A stretch of 64,000 nucleotides of DNA from Phyllostachys edulis (taxonomy: Eukaryota > Streptophyta > Magnoliopsida > Poales > Poaceae), in contig CM070546.1 in the NCBI GenBank assembly GCA_036346405.1, positions 107,824,826 through 107,888,825 of the forward strand, given 5' to 3'. How positions within the stretch are numbered: position 1 is the stretch's first letter; every line of letters begins with the position of its first letter. The notes beneath the pieces are model-generated. The model did not search any database and was not told the origin of the DNA. It was given only the letters and a program-made list of their open reading frames with translations. Positions 52,441-63,960 of this stretch are shown one piece after another. The translations under genes were made by a program, and so were the position numbers.

Positions 52441-55320
52441 AACAAATTAATGCCAAAATAACAGCCTTTGATGAGAACCGGTCATGTGAAAAGGTGTCAA
52501 CATGGCCACTCTTCCCTCGGCCCCTTTCTGTGGCTCTCTCCCAGCGTATGTATCTGTGTATGACAGTGGGCCTACTGGATTAGGTTAGCAGTGAGTTTAC
52601 GAGTTACATGTTAGCTAAATAGTGATTAATAATGACATTCCACCCCAGGGAGTTCTTTGTTAACTACTTAAACAGTTATTAGTTTATGAGGACTAAATTC
52701 AAGTGATTAGTACAAACGGTTAGTTAGCTACCTAAGTGGTCATAGGTTAGTTGGTTTATACTATTCACTTGATATAGACTTCTTACCGTACCACTCAGTT
52801 GAGTTTAGTCCTCATAAACTCATTTTGTACCTAAACAGTGATTAGTTTATAATGGGCGTGGTGGGTAGTAGATTACTTATGAGATTTCAGTCTACTCCAG
52901 CAGTTCTTGTTCTTCAGCGTGTGCAATATCGCAAATAGGACCTGAGGGTCATATGCCACTGTATGTATAGCTCAGCTCAGCTAAGCTTATAAGTGAAACT
53001 TCTCCAAGAGTTGGAGGTTTGAGAGCTTTTCAGTCAGACATACTTCCTGGCTTTCCTAGGTAAATAGTTGGATTGCACAGCTTTAGTTATGAAACCCATT
53101 GCTGCCATTCATCTTCTATACTTTGAGGTGTTGGTACTGTGTTTCTACTGTCGATGAAATCAAAGCATTACTGAGAGTACAGATGTTGTAGCTTCTTTAA
53201 TCCTTTGTAGGTCTTAACTCTTGAGTAGCATTGTAGAAATAAATACATATTTCAATAATACATTTATTTGTTCGTTGTGTGTACCTGGGAAGTCTTATAT
53301 CACCTCTCAAACTACTTTACTTTATTATAACTCTTACTGGATAAAGTATCAACCAGATAATGATACTTCTTATGCTCTTTTACCAAATTGTGTTCCTTTA
53401 ATTATTATGTTAGTATGTTCGATAATTTTTGGTGCCACCCTTGTTCTTTTCTCTTATCATCTTCCCATGTGTATCAGCGGACTTAAAACTTGTATTGTCA
53501 ATTTTTTTACAGCCACATATACCTATTGATATGTGCTCAGAAAATAATGCGGCTGAAAACAGCCCTGCAATGGAAGCTAGAGAGCAAACTGCTGGCTATT
53601 CAAAGTAATTCACTTATCCTTCCATAAATGCTTATTCTATTTAGCTATATAGATGCTCCCTTGATGTCAATGAGCATACATTTGGTACCACAACTGATTC
53701 TATGATCACCTTCTGTTTTACAGCAAAAGTTTTGTACCAGAATCACCAAATAGGCCTTGCTCCACTATTCATTCTGAAGAGGTAGTAGTATAGTATTCAA
53801 ATAAGTCTCACAACAACTTCTTTTGCTGCTCGTGTGTTGTTTCATCTGTTTCTTTTTTGTGGGTGGAATAAAATCAGTCATTTGCAGTTAGTGTTCTTTT
53901 GGTCCTGCTCTAGCCCAAGAAGCCAATTGAAGATGGTGATTTCATTGGGATTCAAGGGGCTTGTACTTCAAGAAAGACTGGAGTAACCCAATATGATGAA
54001 ACAGAGTGCAATTAGCACATATTTGTTGTTTGCAAATGTCGAGAAACTCATGCAATTCTTAAGTAAGACAAACCACTTATAGTGCATTCAGTCTCTTTTT
54101 TTCAATATCAGTTCTTTTTTAATAACGAACTAATGGAAATGTGGCCCTAGAAAACAGAGCATAATCATGCAAATTTGATCAGCTTTACTAATACTAATAC
54201 TAATACTCACTGAGAATAGTCAAACTCAGTGGCTGCTTTGTATTGTAGCGCACAGTTAAACTCAGTGGCTGCTTTGTGTTTGATAGTCTATCTACTTTTA
54301 TCAAGCTAATTTTTTTTGGATGGCCAGGTACAAACTATTTGTTGGACGCCCCCCTTTATACAGATTCAGTCCATGCGTTTATACGACACATTGTCAAGGT
54401 TGGTCTGTTAACTTCTTATTTGTAATACTTGCTCTTTACTGTTGTCAAATCTGACGTATGCTTTCTCTGCATCGTGGCAGGATCCTGTGAAATATCCAAA
54501 TAATATGAGTGCAAACTTTAAGAGCTGCTTAAAAGGTATACTAAACAAGATCCTAAATGCTTTTTTTTTATCCTAGACCGCAGCTATTGAATTGTTTGAT
54601 TCCTCCTTTTCTTTTCTAATGTTGTATATGATGAAAGCAGTTGCCTCAAAGCAGATTAACTTGTCCAGCGTTGTTGGACCACCCATCTGTCAAAGATGAT
54701 TAAGTAGAATTAGCAGCTGTAAATGCCTCAAGTTATTTGCTCTCATATAAATAAATGATTTTAGAAATTAGGAGTTTGCATATCATAAGGTTATGCAGTA
54801 AACAAGTATTCTTTTTTTTTTCTAATCATTTTCACAGGCCACTCAAACTACACCTTTTGAAGTTAAACGATCTGGGGCTACCCAAAAGACAGATGAAATT
54901 CAAACATCAAGGAACCAACCTTCTATTGCTGATCCACAAGGTAGACGATTTAAATAAAATTATGTCCTTGTGCTTAGGCATTTACTAGAGTTCTCTATGT
55001 TGAATCTATCTCAATGGTTGACAGATAGAAATACGGTTAACAATAGGGAAAATGCCTCCGATAAACAAAAAACAATAAAAATGATGGCCCTATGCGAGGT
55101 ACTAAGGATCACCATGGTTCATCTACTGGTGCTGTTTCTGACATCAGAACTCCATCAGACATGTTATTATCCAAACAAAAGTTCAAATTGTAAGTAATAT
55201 CCATTTTTTTTATTCGTTTGTTTTCATTACAGATTAAGTTTTACTGACACTATTGAGTCGTTTTGCAAGTTTTGAGCAGGCAATCCAACCCTATGCGATT
55301 CATATGCTCTCCTTGACATA
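52441..55320 (+). pseudogene. Exon-like fragments of an unidentified gene
   Basis: Several short stretches with splice-like borders read as protein: VQQINAKITAFDENRSCEK (about 52439-52495), HIPIDMCSENNAAENSPAME (about 53515-53574), PKKPIEDGDFIGIQGACTSR (53910 on), YKLFVGRPPLYRFSPCVYTT (about 54330-54389), DPVKYPNNMSANFKSCLKG (about 54481-54537) and GTKDHHGSSTGAVSDIRTPS (about 55098-55157). Some contain stops. I cannot name the gene. All are on the plus strand, like the aminopeptidase exons downstream, which fits multi-gene capture by one element. A foldback lies within this span. Confidence 0.4.
52682..52819. repeat. Foldback (MITE-like)
   Basis: GTTTATGAGGACTAAATTCA (52682-52701) and TGAGTTTAGTCCTCATAAAC (52800-52819) are inverted copies with one mismatch, about 100 bp apart. 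Outer AACAGTTATTAGT / AACAGTGATTAGT words are direct, not inverted. Confidence 0.6.
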
Positions 55321-55638
55321 CCATAAAGTAAGCATAATTACACCTGCTGTTATAAAATTATAAAATTTACAGTAACGATTCATGTGCTCTCCTTGACATA
55401 CCAAAATACTAAGAGGGATTGTAATTATAAAATTTGCCTTTCTTGCGGATCATATTATAAGTAGGCATGGTGCACCTGCTAAAGAATAGCCTGAATTTTG
55501 TTTTTTTAGTCAAAGATGAATGCCCAAGTTTATTGTATTTATGATTTATCTATCTAGCTCTTTTTCCTGCTACGCAATATGAACTATTTTCCTCAATTTT
55601 CCGGCTTGTACCAACTTTGTGAATCTGTACTCTTTCAG

Positions 55639-56532
55639 AAAGCTTTGGCTTCATACATGAAGAAGTATGCCTACTCAAACGCTAAAACCGAAGACCTATA
55701 GACTGTTCTTGAAGAGGAAACTGGGGAGCCCGTTAAGGATCTCATGACTACATGGACTAACCAACAAGAATATCCTGTTATATATGCAAAACTAAATGGA
55801 CATGATTTGAGACTTGAACAGGTTTTCTGACAGATCTCTCATTTTCATATTGTTTCTTACAAATATACATGGACAACTGAGTACACGTATACATACATGC
55901 CTTCTTTTTTGTTCCCTTACTATAGCTGGACTGGTCATGGCCAGGATTGCTTCTTTCTAGGACTTTTTCTTTTATTGGTATCTTTAATTTTATGTTTTTT
56001 TTGTTCTTATAGTTGTCTAGGTGCTCTCACAATCTTATAAGCACATTTATAACCAACATGCTGGCCACCTTAATAAAAAATTCAGAACAATAATGGCCGA
56101 AAATGGGAATAGCATAGTGCTGCTTTCCTTTGTTGTCTTAGTTTTCGTGTATGATCTGTTCAATCAGAAATATATATAGCGTATGAGTAAAACTGGTAGG
56201 ATCCGTATATTAGTATACATAGCCCTTGGACCTTGCAATTTTTTTTTATGCTGGAGTATTCTTAGCGTTGTATTTCCTCAAAATTTATCCAATATCTTTA
56301 TAGTATTCCAGACTTGAAAGAAATAAAACTAGCAAAATTGGGCCAATATCTTTGTAGTATTACAGACTTGAAAGAAATGAAACTAGCAAAATTGGTTCTG
56401 CCCGTTGACCTCAATACAACTAATTTGCTAAATTCTTTGTTCTGTTAGAGACAGTTTCTGTCGGATGGATCATCTGGTCCTGGCATGTGGATTGTTCCTG
56501 TAACATCATGTTGTGGCTCATATGATGTCTAG
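55639..56532 (+). pseudogene. Aminopeptidase M1 (puromycin-sensitive type) gene fragment
   Basis: Two exons with proper borders are visible. 55639-55821 reads KALASYMKKYAYSNAKTEDL, then a stop (TAG at 55699-55701, where Trp is expected), then EETGEPVKDLMTTWTNQQEY and HDLRLEQ before the donor. 56449-56529 reads RQFLSDGSSGPGMWIVPVTS, then CCGSYDV and TAG (56530-56532, where Gln is expected). These are the ERAP1-like C-terminal part of the plant M1 metallopeptidase APM1. The zinc-binding HExxH region is not present. The native enzyme removes N-terminal residues and acts in auxin-related growth. Two nonsense changes and loss of both ends make this a fragment. Confidence 0.85.
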
Positions 56533-56815
56533 AAAAAGTTTAAAAAAAAAAAGCAAGACTGATATGATGCATATAAAAGACTTAACAGCCTCCCAAAGTA
56601 CCGATGGAGGGAAGGGCTAAAACTTTTGGATCAAACTGAACATTTATCAAACTAGATTTTATAAAGTTCACTCGCCTTTGTTTCTCTTGTTGCTTGCAAA
56701 GCTATAGTCTCAGTTTACCGGTTAAGTTTTCTTATTCTTTTCTGTTGTTTTTTTCTTCTTTGCGGTCTGTTCATATACTTTTCAATTTTTACCCCTTTTT
56801 CGCTCACGTTATCTC

Positions 56816-56845
56816 GCCGTGCCAAGACACGGGCAGGGCTACTAG
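56816..56845 (+). mobile_element. Helitron-type 3' terminus
   Basis: A short hairpin (CCGTG 56817-56821 paired with CACGG 56828-56832, loop CCAAGA) is followed nine bases later by CTAG (56842-56845) and then T. Hairpin plus CTRR next to T is the standard 3' end of Helitrons, and the CGTGCC...CACGGGCA form is common in grass Helitrons. It lies just after the aminopeptidase exons, so the region to the left may be Helitron cargo. The 5' TC end was not located. Confidence 0.55.
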
Positions 56846-57459
56846 TTCCATCTTATGGAAAGCAGAGGACTACGCTATGTGAATTCATTTCCTTCTGTCT
56901 TGGACAATTGTCTACTAGTAGTACTCCTAGCTATAGACACTTCTCTTTAGACGACAGCTAAACATAATGGGTAGATGCTTGAAGGTATGGGAATTTTTTT
57001 TTGATTTGGCCCTGTAGCGCCACATAATTACAAAAATGACCTCCCCCTTCCACCGTATTTGCAAAACTAGACCCCATACGAGCACGGAATTGCCAGCGGG
57101 CCGACGCGTGTCCCATTCCGCGCTCGGTGACCGCGGAAGGTGACTTTGCATAGTGACAAATCAACCCGCCGCGGCATTGAACGTCGACCGCGGGATGTGG
57201 TGGGGCGGCAGCTTTCCATGCTGCCGGACCGCGGTACGTGGGCGAATTTCCGTGGTCGGCGACTGCAGGAGGTTGTCGTCTCATCCGATAGCGCAGCTCG
57301 CCCGCTCGCCACACGCCGCGCATCACGAGCCCTGCGCTCGCTTCATTGCAAGAAGACACGCTGCCGCTTATGCTCGCCCGCCCCTATCGCGAACGCTATT
57401 GCTTTGTGCCACGCGCCCAGGCAATGCTGCATTGGATGGGTTTAAAACAGGCCGAGTGA

Positions 57460-57660
57460 AAAACTGCACTCATTCGCATTTCCATTTCTTCAGCCTGAAC
57501 GAGAGAGCCAGAGAAGAGAGCGAGAGAGAGGCAAAGAAGGTAAGAAGGATTGGTGGTTATCGGTTGAATTTTTACTGGTTTTCAGCTGCATTTTGGGTGG
57601 TTTTCAAGTGCATAAGTTGTTGGTCGGCTTGCGAGCATCAAGAAAAGGTAATTTTTATGT
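57460..57660 (+). promoter_or_regulatory. Possible leader and first intron donor of the mudrA gene
   Basis: A TTTAAAACAG box (57440-57449) is followed by a purine-rich AGAGAGCCAGAGAAGAGAGCG leader and AAG|GTAAGAAGG, a strong donor site at 57541. The coding exon starts near 58398 after GCGTAG. Inferred from composition only. Confidence 0.35.
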
Positions 57661-58421
57661 ACATGCGACTATAGGTTTAGCTAGGTGATTAGCATGTAAT
57701 TAGCTTAGTGGTCTCGTAATAATTACGTAAATACACATGTTATTACCGTACTAGTTTCTTGAGAGTGTAGAATGTGTTAGGTAGCCATGCTTAGTTAACG
57801 TAAATGTTTAGTTAATGTGGATATCATTGTTTAATTAGTCGTGTTAATGTCGTCTTAGTCACGAAAATAATGTGCTTGATGTTATTCGATCGTTACTTTA
57901 GCACGGTTAAGTAGTACATTTGTTGAGGTAATTAACTGTGGTACTCGGGTAGTACGTTGTGCTTTCATTGTATACATGCGTCTCTGTCTATATTATGATT
58001 TCATGAATTTGGCACGTAGGGATTAATATGGTAGTCCTTCATGCAGTAAAAATCTATATTTTGAAACCATGTAAACCATTCGACCTAGTGGGATATTAGT
58101 TAGTATTGAAATAGAAGTATGAAATACATTTAGGAAAGATTAATCAAGAGCAGAAGAAGTCACATAGCCAAACTGCAGAATATATTAATATTTTTTGTTA
58201 CTTGATTACCCATTTAAGTCCTGTGTTTTTATTTACAACTCCATATATAGAATTGAATCCTATAATACTCAACTAAATGTGAATTAGTAGGAGCAAAATT
58301 AATCCAATCTGTTATTTGATACTAACATCATATGGTTTCTTGATACTAACATCACGTAATCAAGTGTATTTATTTATGTTTATCGTTTTGCGCGTAGAAC
58401 CCAACGCCGTCTTCCCTGAAC

Positions 58422-59605
58422 ATGTCGATTCAAGACTTGTTCGTGTTCTATGGCGATGGTCTCGTACGCAACAAGCCGTACGGAGCGGACCCATCAAATT
58501 GTGAGTGGACCCAGATCTGGACACAAGGCCTAAAGGACGTGAGTCTATGCGAGCTAAGGAGGTGTGTGCGTTCCGCGTTCGATCGGGACACCAGAAGGAA
58601 GAAGTTACGCATCGAGGCATTGTATGCCTCGGTGGTGGGTGGTGAAGGTCAGACCTTTTAGCAACATATCAAGGTGAGCAGTGACGCTTTGTGAACCAAC
58701 TACATGGAGGTTGTGTGCAACCCCGCCGCTACAATATACGCCAGGCCGATAGTGTATGTCCAATTTGTGGAGAGGACAGAATCATCCGCCATGGGTGGTT
58801 CTGGTGGAGTTGATGCAGACGCTGCTGTTGGCAGAGATGTGGGTGAGGAAGTGGGTGATGGAGATGTGAGGAGGCGTGCGGAGGCTTTCGAGCTGAACGA
58901 AGGCATGGAAAGGTGGTGGGCAGCCCGTATTGACTGCCACGAATACCTTGCTGAGCAGGTTGAAAGCGAGGAGGAGGCTGTGGATACAGCTAGTTCTAGA
59001 GAGGATCCTGATGGAGAAGTTGCTACAGGAGGTGTAGTTGGTGGTGTTGTGACCACCGACGTTGCGTATGTCTCGTCTAGATTGGACGACATCGCAGCGA
59101 CATCCCTGGTTCTGCAGCAGCCAGAGGAGGCGGAGTGGGGGTTCAATAAAGATACTCTGCTCTTAGGGCAGCGCTTCCCCAACAAGAGCGCTGCCCAGCA
59201 GGCCATTGCTAGATACGCCGTCGACATTAGCTGGACGTATCGGGTGCACAAGTCCAACCCTGACATCTACGTCGTCAAGTGTGTGGATGGATGTTGCCCT
59301 GGCATGGTTAGTGCGCAGCGGTTTAGGAGTGCCGCCACGGATTTCCGCATAACGGTGCTGAAGGATCACACATGCGAGCTTGTAGAGCCACTTCGTAGGC
59401 ACCGCAACCTGACGTCCTCATATATTATGGAGTTGATAAGCCACCTCGTCGTCGGGAGACACAAGCTCATCTGGAGGCGTGCAGGCGCAGGGAGCGCGTG
59501 GCTCGCGAGAGAAAGAGGGAAATTACGGCCAAGGCCAAAGAGGCCGACGAGGAGTTCAACGTCGAGCTAGCAAGGAAGGGAAAATGGCCCCGGTCCACGC
59601 AGTAG
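58422..59605 (+). pseudogene. mudrA-type MULE transposase, N- and C-terminal pieces only
   Basis: The frame from MSIQDLFVFYGDGLVRNKPY is interrupted by TAG (58659-58661) and TGA (58692-58694, expected Trp). It continues in the same frame with NYMEVVCNPAATIYARPIVY, an acidic linker, and the MuDR DNA-binding domain (LLLGQRFPNKSAAQQAIARY, then CCPGMVSAQRFRSAATDFRI and DHTCEL with a C-x-H-type zinc pattern). After SSYIME (about 59430) the catalytic MULE domain and the SWIM finger are missing. From 59438, in another frame, the basic C-terminus KREITAKAKEADEEFNVELA runs to TAG at 59603-59605. Two stops, a large deletion and a frameshift make it non-functional. Confidence 0.85.
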
Positions 59606-59930
59606 GTCAGGTCATTCCGTAGTAGTCCCCTGTCCTACCCGTCATGTTTTTTACTATCCCCTAAAGGCATGTATACTTACATGGTCCGGATGCTTGTGTC
59701 GCAGTGTACTGTAGTAGTAGCGAGGATGACTAAAGCAATTAGCCGAACTATCATGCCATGTGACTATGTGTAACGTGCTTCTGTCCGCAGACTCTAATGT
59801 AGTTCTGGTTCCATGTCTCCGCTAAGCCATGAAAGCAAGCCTATATTGCAAGTATGCCTCTTCTAGTGGAATCCCAGAAAGATCCATTCGCACCGACATC
59901 GACTCCTTCATGTTTAAGGGCATCTTCATA

Positions 59931-60192
59931 ATCACAACGAGCGTTTTTAGCCTCTTCAATCATATTCTGTATAAGCTTCATAAAGTACTTCATCGACTAC
60001 CTGCCTATATACGCGTATACATTCAAACGACTTCAACGAGGAGAGACTCCATGTTTTAGGGCATCTTCATAATCACAACGAGCGTTCTCAGCCTCTTCAA
60101 TCATTTTTTGTATAAGCTTCATAAAGTACTTCATCGACTGCCTGGCTATATACGCGTATACGTTCAAACAACTTCATCGAGGAGAGACTCCA
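59931..60192. repeat. 131-bp tandem duplication inside the MULE
   Basis: CATCTTCATAATCACAACGA begins at 59931 and again at 60062. Both units continue with GCCTCTTCAATCAT, GTATAAGCTTCATAAAGTAC and ATATACGCGTATAC, and end in GAGGAGAGACTCCA. Confidence 0.88.
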
Positions 60193-61199
60193 ATAGTACA
60201 ACAAGTGTTTCAGCAGACAAAGTTTGCTTGGACGACATCCTCAGGGTTATACCTCGTCTGATATGCTTATTAATCATCCTTTCTTTGAACGAATTAAATA
60301 ATAGAAAAATTATAGAAGCAACAACACTGTGACGGAAGGCTCCACAAAAAGTTTCGTAATTTTCTAAACTCATTTGCTACATTTTGAAATTACTACAAAC
60401 AGTGCTGCAACCGTGACGAAACCCTAATTTTGGAGAAAATGAGACCCTAATTTACAAACCTCCGTGCCCATATTTCTTAATAAAGTTTTTTTTTTACAAA
60501 TATTAGTGCCCGTTGAAACCCTAACTGAAATGACTGAAAAAATTTCGTATTTGTAAAAGTGCTAACCGGAACGAAATCCTAGACCGCTAGAAACTCTAAC
60601 CATCCTGCTGGAAACTCTAATCTCGTCTCGTCGGAAACCCTAATCACCGCCAATCCGCTAAAAACCCTAATCGCCAGCGCGCTGAAAACCCTAATCGCCA
60701 GCCGCTTACCCCTGCCTATTTCCGCAGTGGACCACCGCGATATGCGGCCGCCGTTCCGCGCTCGGCCACCGCAGGATGTCGCCGCCCCTTCCGCGCTCAT
60801 CCACCGTGGAAGGTGGCCGACCCCATCACTGCCACGCTCGCTTCGTCGTTTCCGCGGTCGGGCTGCCTTCCACGCTCGTCGAGCGCGGAAGGGGACACGC
60901 GTCGCCCGCCCCTCGCTTCCGCGCTCATATGGGGTCTAGATGTAAAAATACAATACAAGGGGGGTCATTTCTGCAATTACGTGGTGCTACAGGGCCAAAT
61001 CAAAAAAAAAATCAAGGTATGGGACAACAACATGTTGCAGCTACTAGTCAGTACTAAATCAACGGTCCCATGAAGCTAGCTGCTGCTCGGTATAAATGTT
61101 CTGAATTGGTAACAGCAACTCTATGATGAAGGATTGAATAATTCTCTAGCTATTTATCTATAATATTTATTATGGATAATAATATTCTAAATATTTTTC

Positions 61200-61713
61200 A
61201 AATATATCTATGGTTGATGATACTTACTATGACCAGGAAAAGTCACGACCAGTTTAGGTTACGATCATCCAATGGTTGGAAGGTCTGTTACGACTAGATC
61301 GAATCGCGACCACCCTATAGTCAATAAGTCTCACAGACATGTGGACCATGTCTTATTGACTAGAAACCCTATATACTACGCTCGACTATGTGTGGTAGTT
61401 AATACAACACATGCGCGTATGTGTCTCTGATGTAACTGCACTCACCTCTCTGTTTCCGACAATAACCGTCTGACGAATATTGCAAGGAGGATGTCTCACT
61501 GACAACAACCGATATCAACACGCGTATTCAAACAACCGTCAAGGTGCTTTATGACACAATGCAACTGTCACATTTTCAAACGCTATATAAGGTATGGTGC
61601 CAATAGACAGAAGAGAGAGACAAAGACACAGACAAAAGCCATTGATAATATTTCCTAGTTTCGCTGACTTGTGTCTTGTAACCTCATTCAATACAAGAAC
61701 GCAGGAGTAAAGT
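61200..61713 (+). mobile_element. LTR-like sequence, family unknown
   Basis: A GCTATATAAGGTATGG box (61582-61597) is followed by AGAGAGAGACAAAGACACAG and, about 75 bp later, by a CATTCAATACAAG polyadenylation-like region (61685-61697). This order fits the right part of a small copia-type LTR. Neither end nor target duplication could be fixed. Confidence 0.3.
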
Positions 61714-62511
61714 CACTACTAGAAATCCTCATTTTTCCTAGTGAGTAATATACTAGGGAACATACATAAAATTGTAGGGAATTGGTTTCCCTAGTGGCAT
61801 CGTAGGGAACGATTACTAGGGGAAAGAATGTGGGGGAAAGAAAACGTTCCCTGCAAATTTTTTTTGGACAAACCTAGGAAAAGAATCGTTCCCTAGGATT
61901 TTAAACGGTAGGGAAATCTTGTCCACGTGGCATTGTCATCTGATATGAAAAGTTTATTTCCCTGCATTCCCTTTCTACCAGCCTAGGGAAAGAATCCAAC
62001 AAATTTCCTACGTTATTTCTTGTATACCCTAGGGAACATTTTTATATAAACATTATTTTCCTATTGCTAATTCAGAATTCATCGCCTACTGTTTAGCACG
62101 AACACTATGGGTACTGAATTTATTGTTTTTTTTTCTAAATATACATACATTATTCAAATACTTATTTATATTCAAAGATGCTAAATTCACATTATCACTC
62201 AAAACAAAGTTTATTCAAGAGATAAATATAACAATATCATGTATTTCTAATAGACTATCAAGTACCATTTGAGGCACATTTGCACCAACATATACAAATG
62301 TAAACATCACACTACCAAAAAGTCCAAAAAAAACAACACCCACGCTTGCACCACAAGTGCACGACACACATGCATACTGAAGTACAAATGATCAGCAAGG
62401 TTTCAGACATCAAAATACAACCCTTACATGTTAGTCATTCCATAAAAGAAGGCAACATGCACTACTTTCAACAAAAATATGCTTCCACATGTAATTAGAC
62501 CATGGCTAACA

Positions 62512-63345
62512 TTAAAATAGTGCAAGATCATCATCCAGCGGAGAAGAGTAGTTCCTATCAGCACTGACAGATGCGTTAACATAACCTCCAAACATTCCTC
62601 GAGCAATCATATTCAATGTATCATCCGGGTTCTCTACTCCAACTGCTGAACCGCTGGTATGAGGTCATACAACAAAAAATAGTTCGAAGATTAGTAAAAA
62701 AAATATAGACTGGGAGCATATTAAGGTGTGTGCAACCAGTATTGGCATATCCAGAATATATACATGCAAAGAACATCTACAAACATGCAAAGAAACTCTT
62801 ATAAAGTAGGCATCACGTAAGCTTTGATCACATGGATATCCAGTGTACCAAGAGGCCAGCGGCTCTTGGATACTTGAATTAGAAGCCTTTTCCATTTTAC
62901 TTTGGAAACTTGAAACTTGACAGCATGCATATAACTGTAAGCAGAATATATCAAAGAGACATTATTAAAAGACAAACAAGTAAACAAGTGTTGGGACACT
63001 GAAACATATGGGATGAACTGGACTGACCTAAGTTTTGCTAGCGGGTTTGCCACTGTCATCCTTAAACAGTTTCATAGTTGCTTTCGAGCCGGCCGAAGAA
63101 GGTGTACGCCTGTCATCTAAAAAAAGTTAAGAGACACGTATGTGATGGTATGTATGGGTAAACACACTGTATAAGAGAGTTCTGTTTCTTATTGTATCTG
63201 TTAATGAGGTAAATTTTAGATTGAAGGCGTACCTTTTAAAGCCTAGCTGCGGGGGAACATCATCAATATCTGGAGGAGTACTGTCTTCAGCTGGAACTAA
63301 TTTTTTCGCTGTCTGTAAGGGACTCGACTGCATCATTATGAAAGG
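62512..63345 (-). pseudogene. Captured exons of an unidentified gene in CACTA-E
   Basis: On the minus strand: an exon ending near 63236 reads SSPLQTAKKLVPAEDSTPPD and DIDDVPPQLGF. One at about 63116-63029 reads DDRRTPSSAGSKATMKLF and KDDSGKPASK. One at about 62900-62820 gives MEKASNSSIQEPLASWYTG. The terminal exon 62653-62512 reads SGSAVGVENPDDTLNMIARG, then MFGGYVNASV, ending LDDDLALF and TAA. Splice-like borders separate them. The last exon looks like a genuine protein C-terminus. I do not recognise the gene. Confidence 0.45.
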
Positions 63346-63747
63346 AAATGCATGTCATTAGTAGACGTTGAGGTTGTATGAAAGCATCTAGGCCTCTAAA
63401 AATTGTTTTTGGTAATTAATGATAATATGTGAATATGGGATTAACGTGTTTATTGATTATTTACAAAGTTAAGTCTCATTAGTGGTTTTGATGATGTAGA
63501 GATGCATGCTAATGGATTCAATGAAGATCTACATGGCTCAATACAAGGTACAAGACATAGGTAATTATAAGATAGTTATTGTCCAGGTCGTTGTAACGAG
63601 TCTGATTAATAAGTTAAACATTTGTTAGATTCTTCCAAGCATTTGGCCATGCAATTAGTTTGTGAATTGTGCACAAGCTAGGTCTGCAAGTCGAAGCTTA
63701 AGTAAAACATTTGGCTAGCAGGCCTCAATAAATAACCTCGAGAATAC

Positions 63748-63960
63748 CTTAGATTGAAGTAGACGCATTACTTCATACATGTCTAGCAATACGAACAGTA
63801 CTTCCAGAGACCTTTTGCTTTTATCAACAGCATCTCGAAAGTTGAGAAAAGTCACAGCACTATTTGTTGGCAATTCAGCAAAACATTGGTCCTTGTTAAA
63901 GTTCACACCATCAAAAATCTGATCGCATATTTTTCTTTGTCCTGCTAGTAGTAGTTTCAT
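63748..63960 (-). pseudogene. Captured EXO70 exocyst-subunit exon in CACTA-E
   Basis: The exon lies between the minus-strand acceptor tttcaaacag and a donor after QSK (71 codons, phase 0). It reads MKLLLAGQRKICDQIFDGVN, then FNKDQCFAELPTNS and LEVLFVLLDMYEVMRLLQSK. KICDQIF and EKLFVLLDMYEVM-type segments are conserved in plant EXO70 proteins, which tether secretory vesicles at the plasma membrane. Only this internal piece is present; the rest of the roughly 600-residue protein is absent up to the window edge. It may continue beyond 64000. Confidence 0.75.

Larger units (their letters stand above)
56991..61013 (+). mobile_element. Mutator-like element (MULE), 4.0 kb, internally deleted
   Basis: Long terminal inverted repeats of about 150 bp (56991-57143 and about 60860-61013) share TTTTGATTTGGCCCTGTAG, the CACATAATTAC / CACGTAATTGC region and the CTAGACCCCAT box. 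Both sides have the 9-bp target duplication AAGGTATGG (56982-56990 and 61014-61022). The interior carries a decayed mudrA gene, a tandem duplication at 59931-60192 and repeated ACCCTAATCGCCAGC units at 60590-60710. The transposase is broken, so movement would need another MULE. Confidence 0.9.

Noticed and set aside
57140..57674. Overlapping ORFs of 101-173 residues right of the MULE left end
   Set aside because: They cover the inverted repeat and leader of the element; no domain, and the same sequence type occurs at the other end in another frame.
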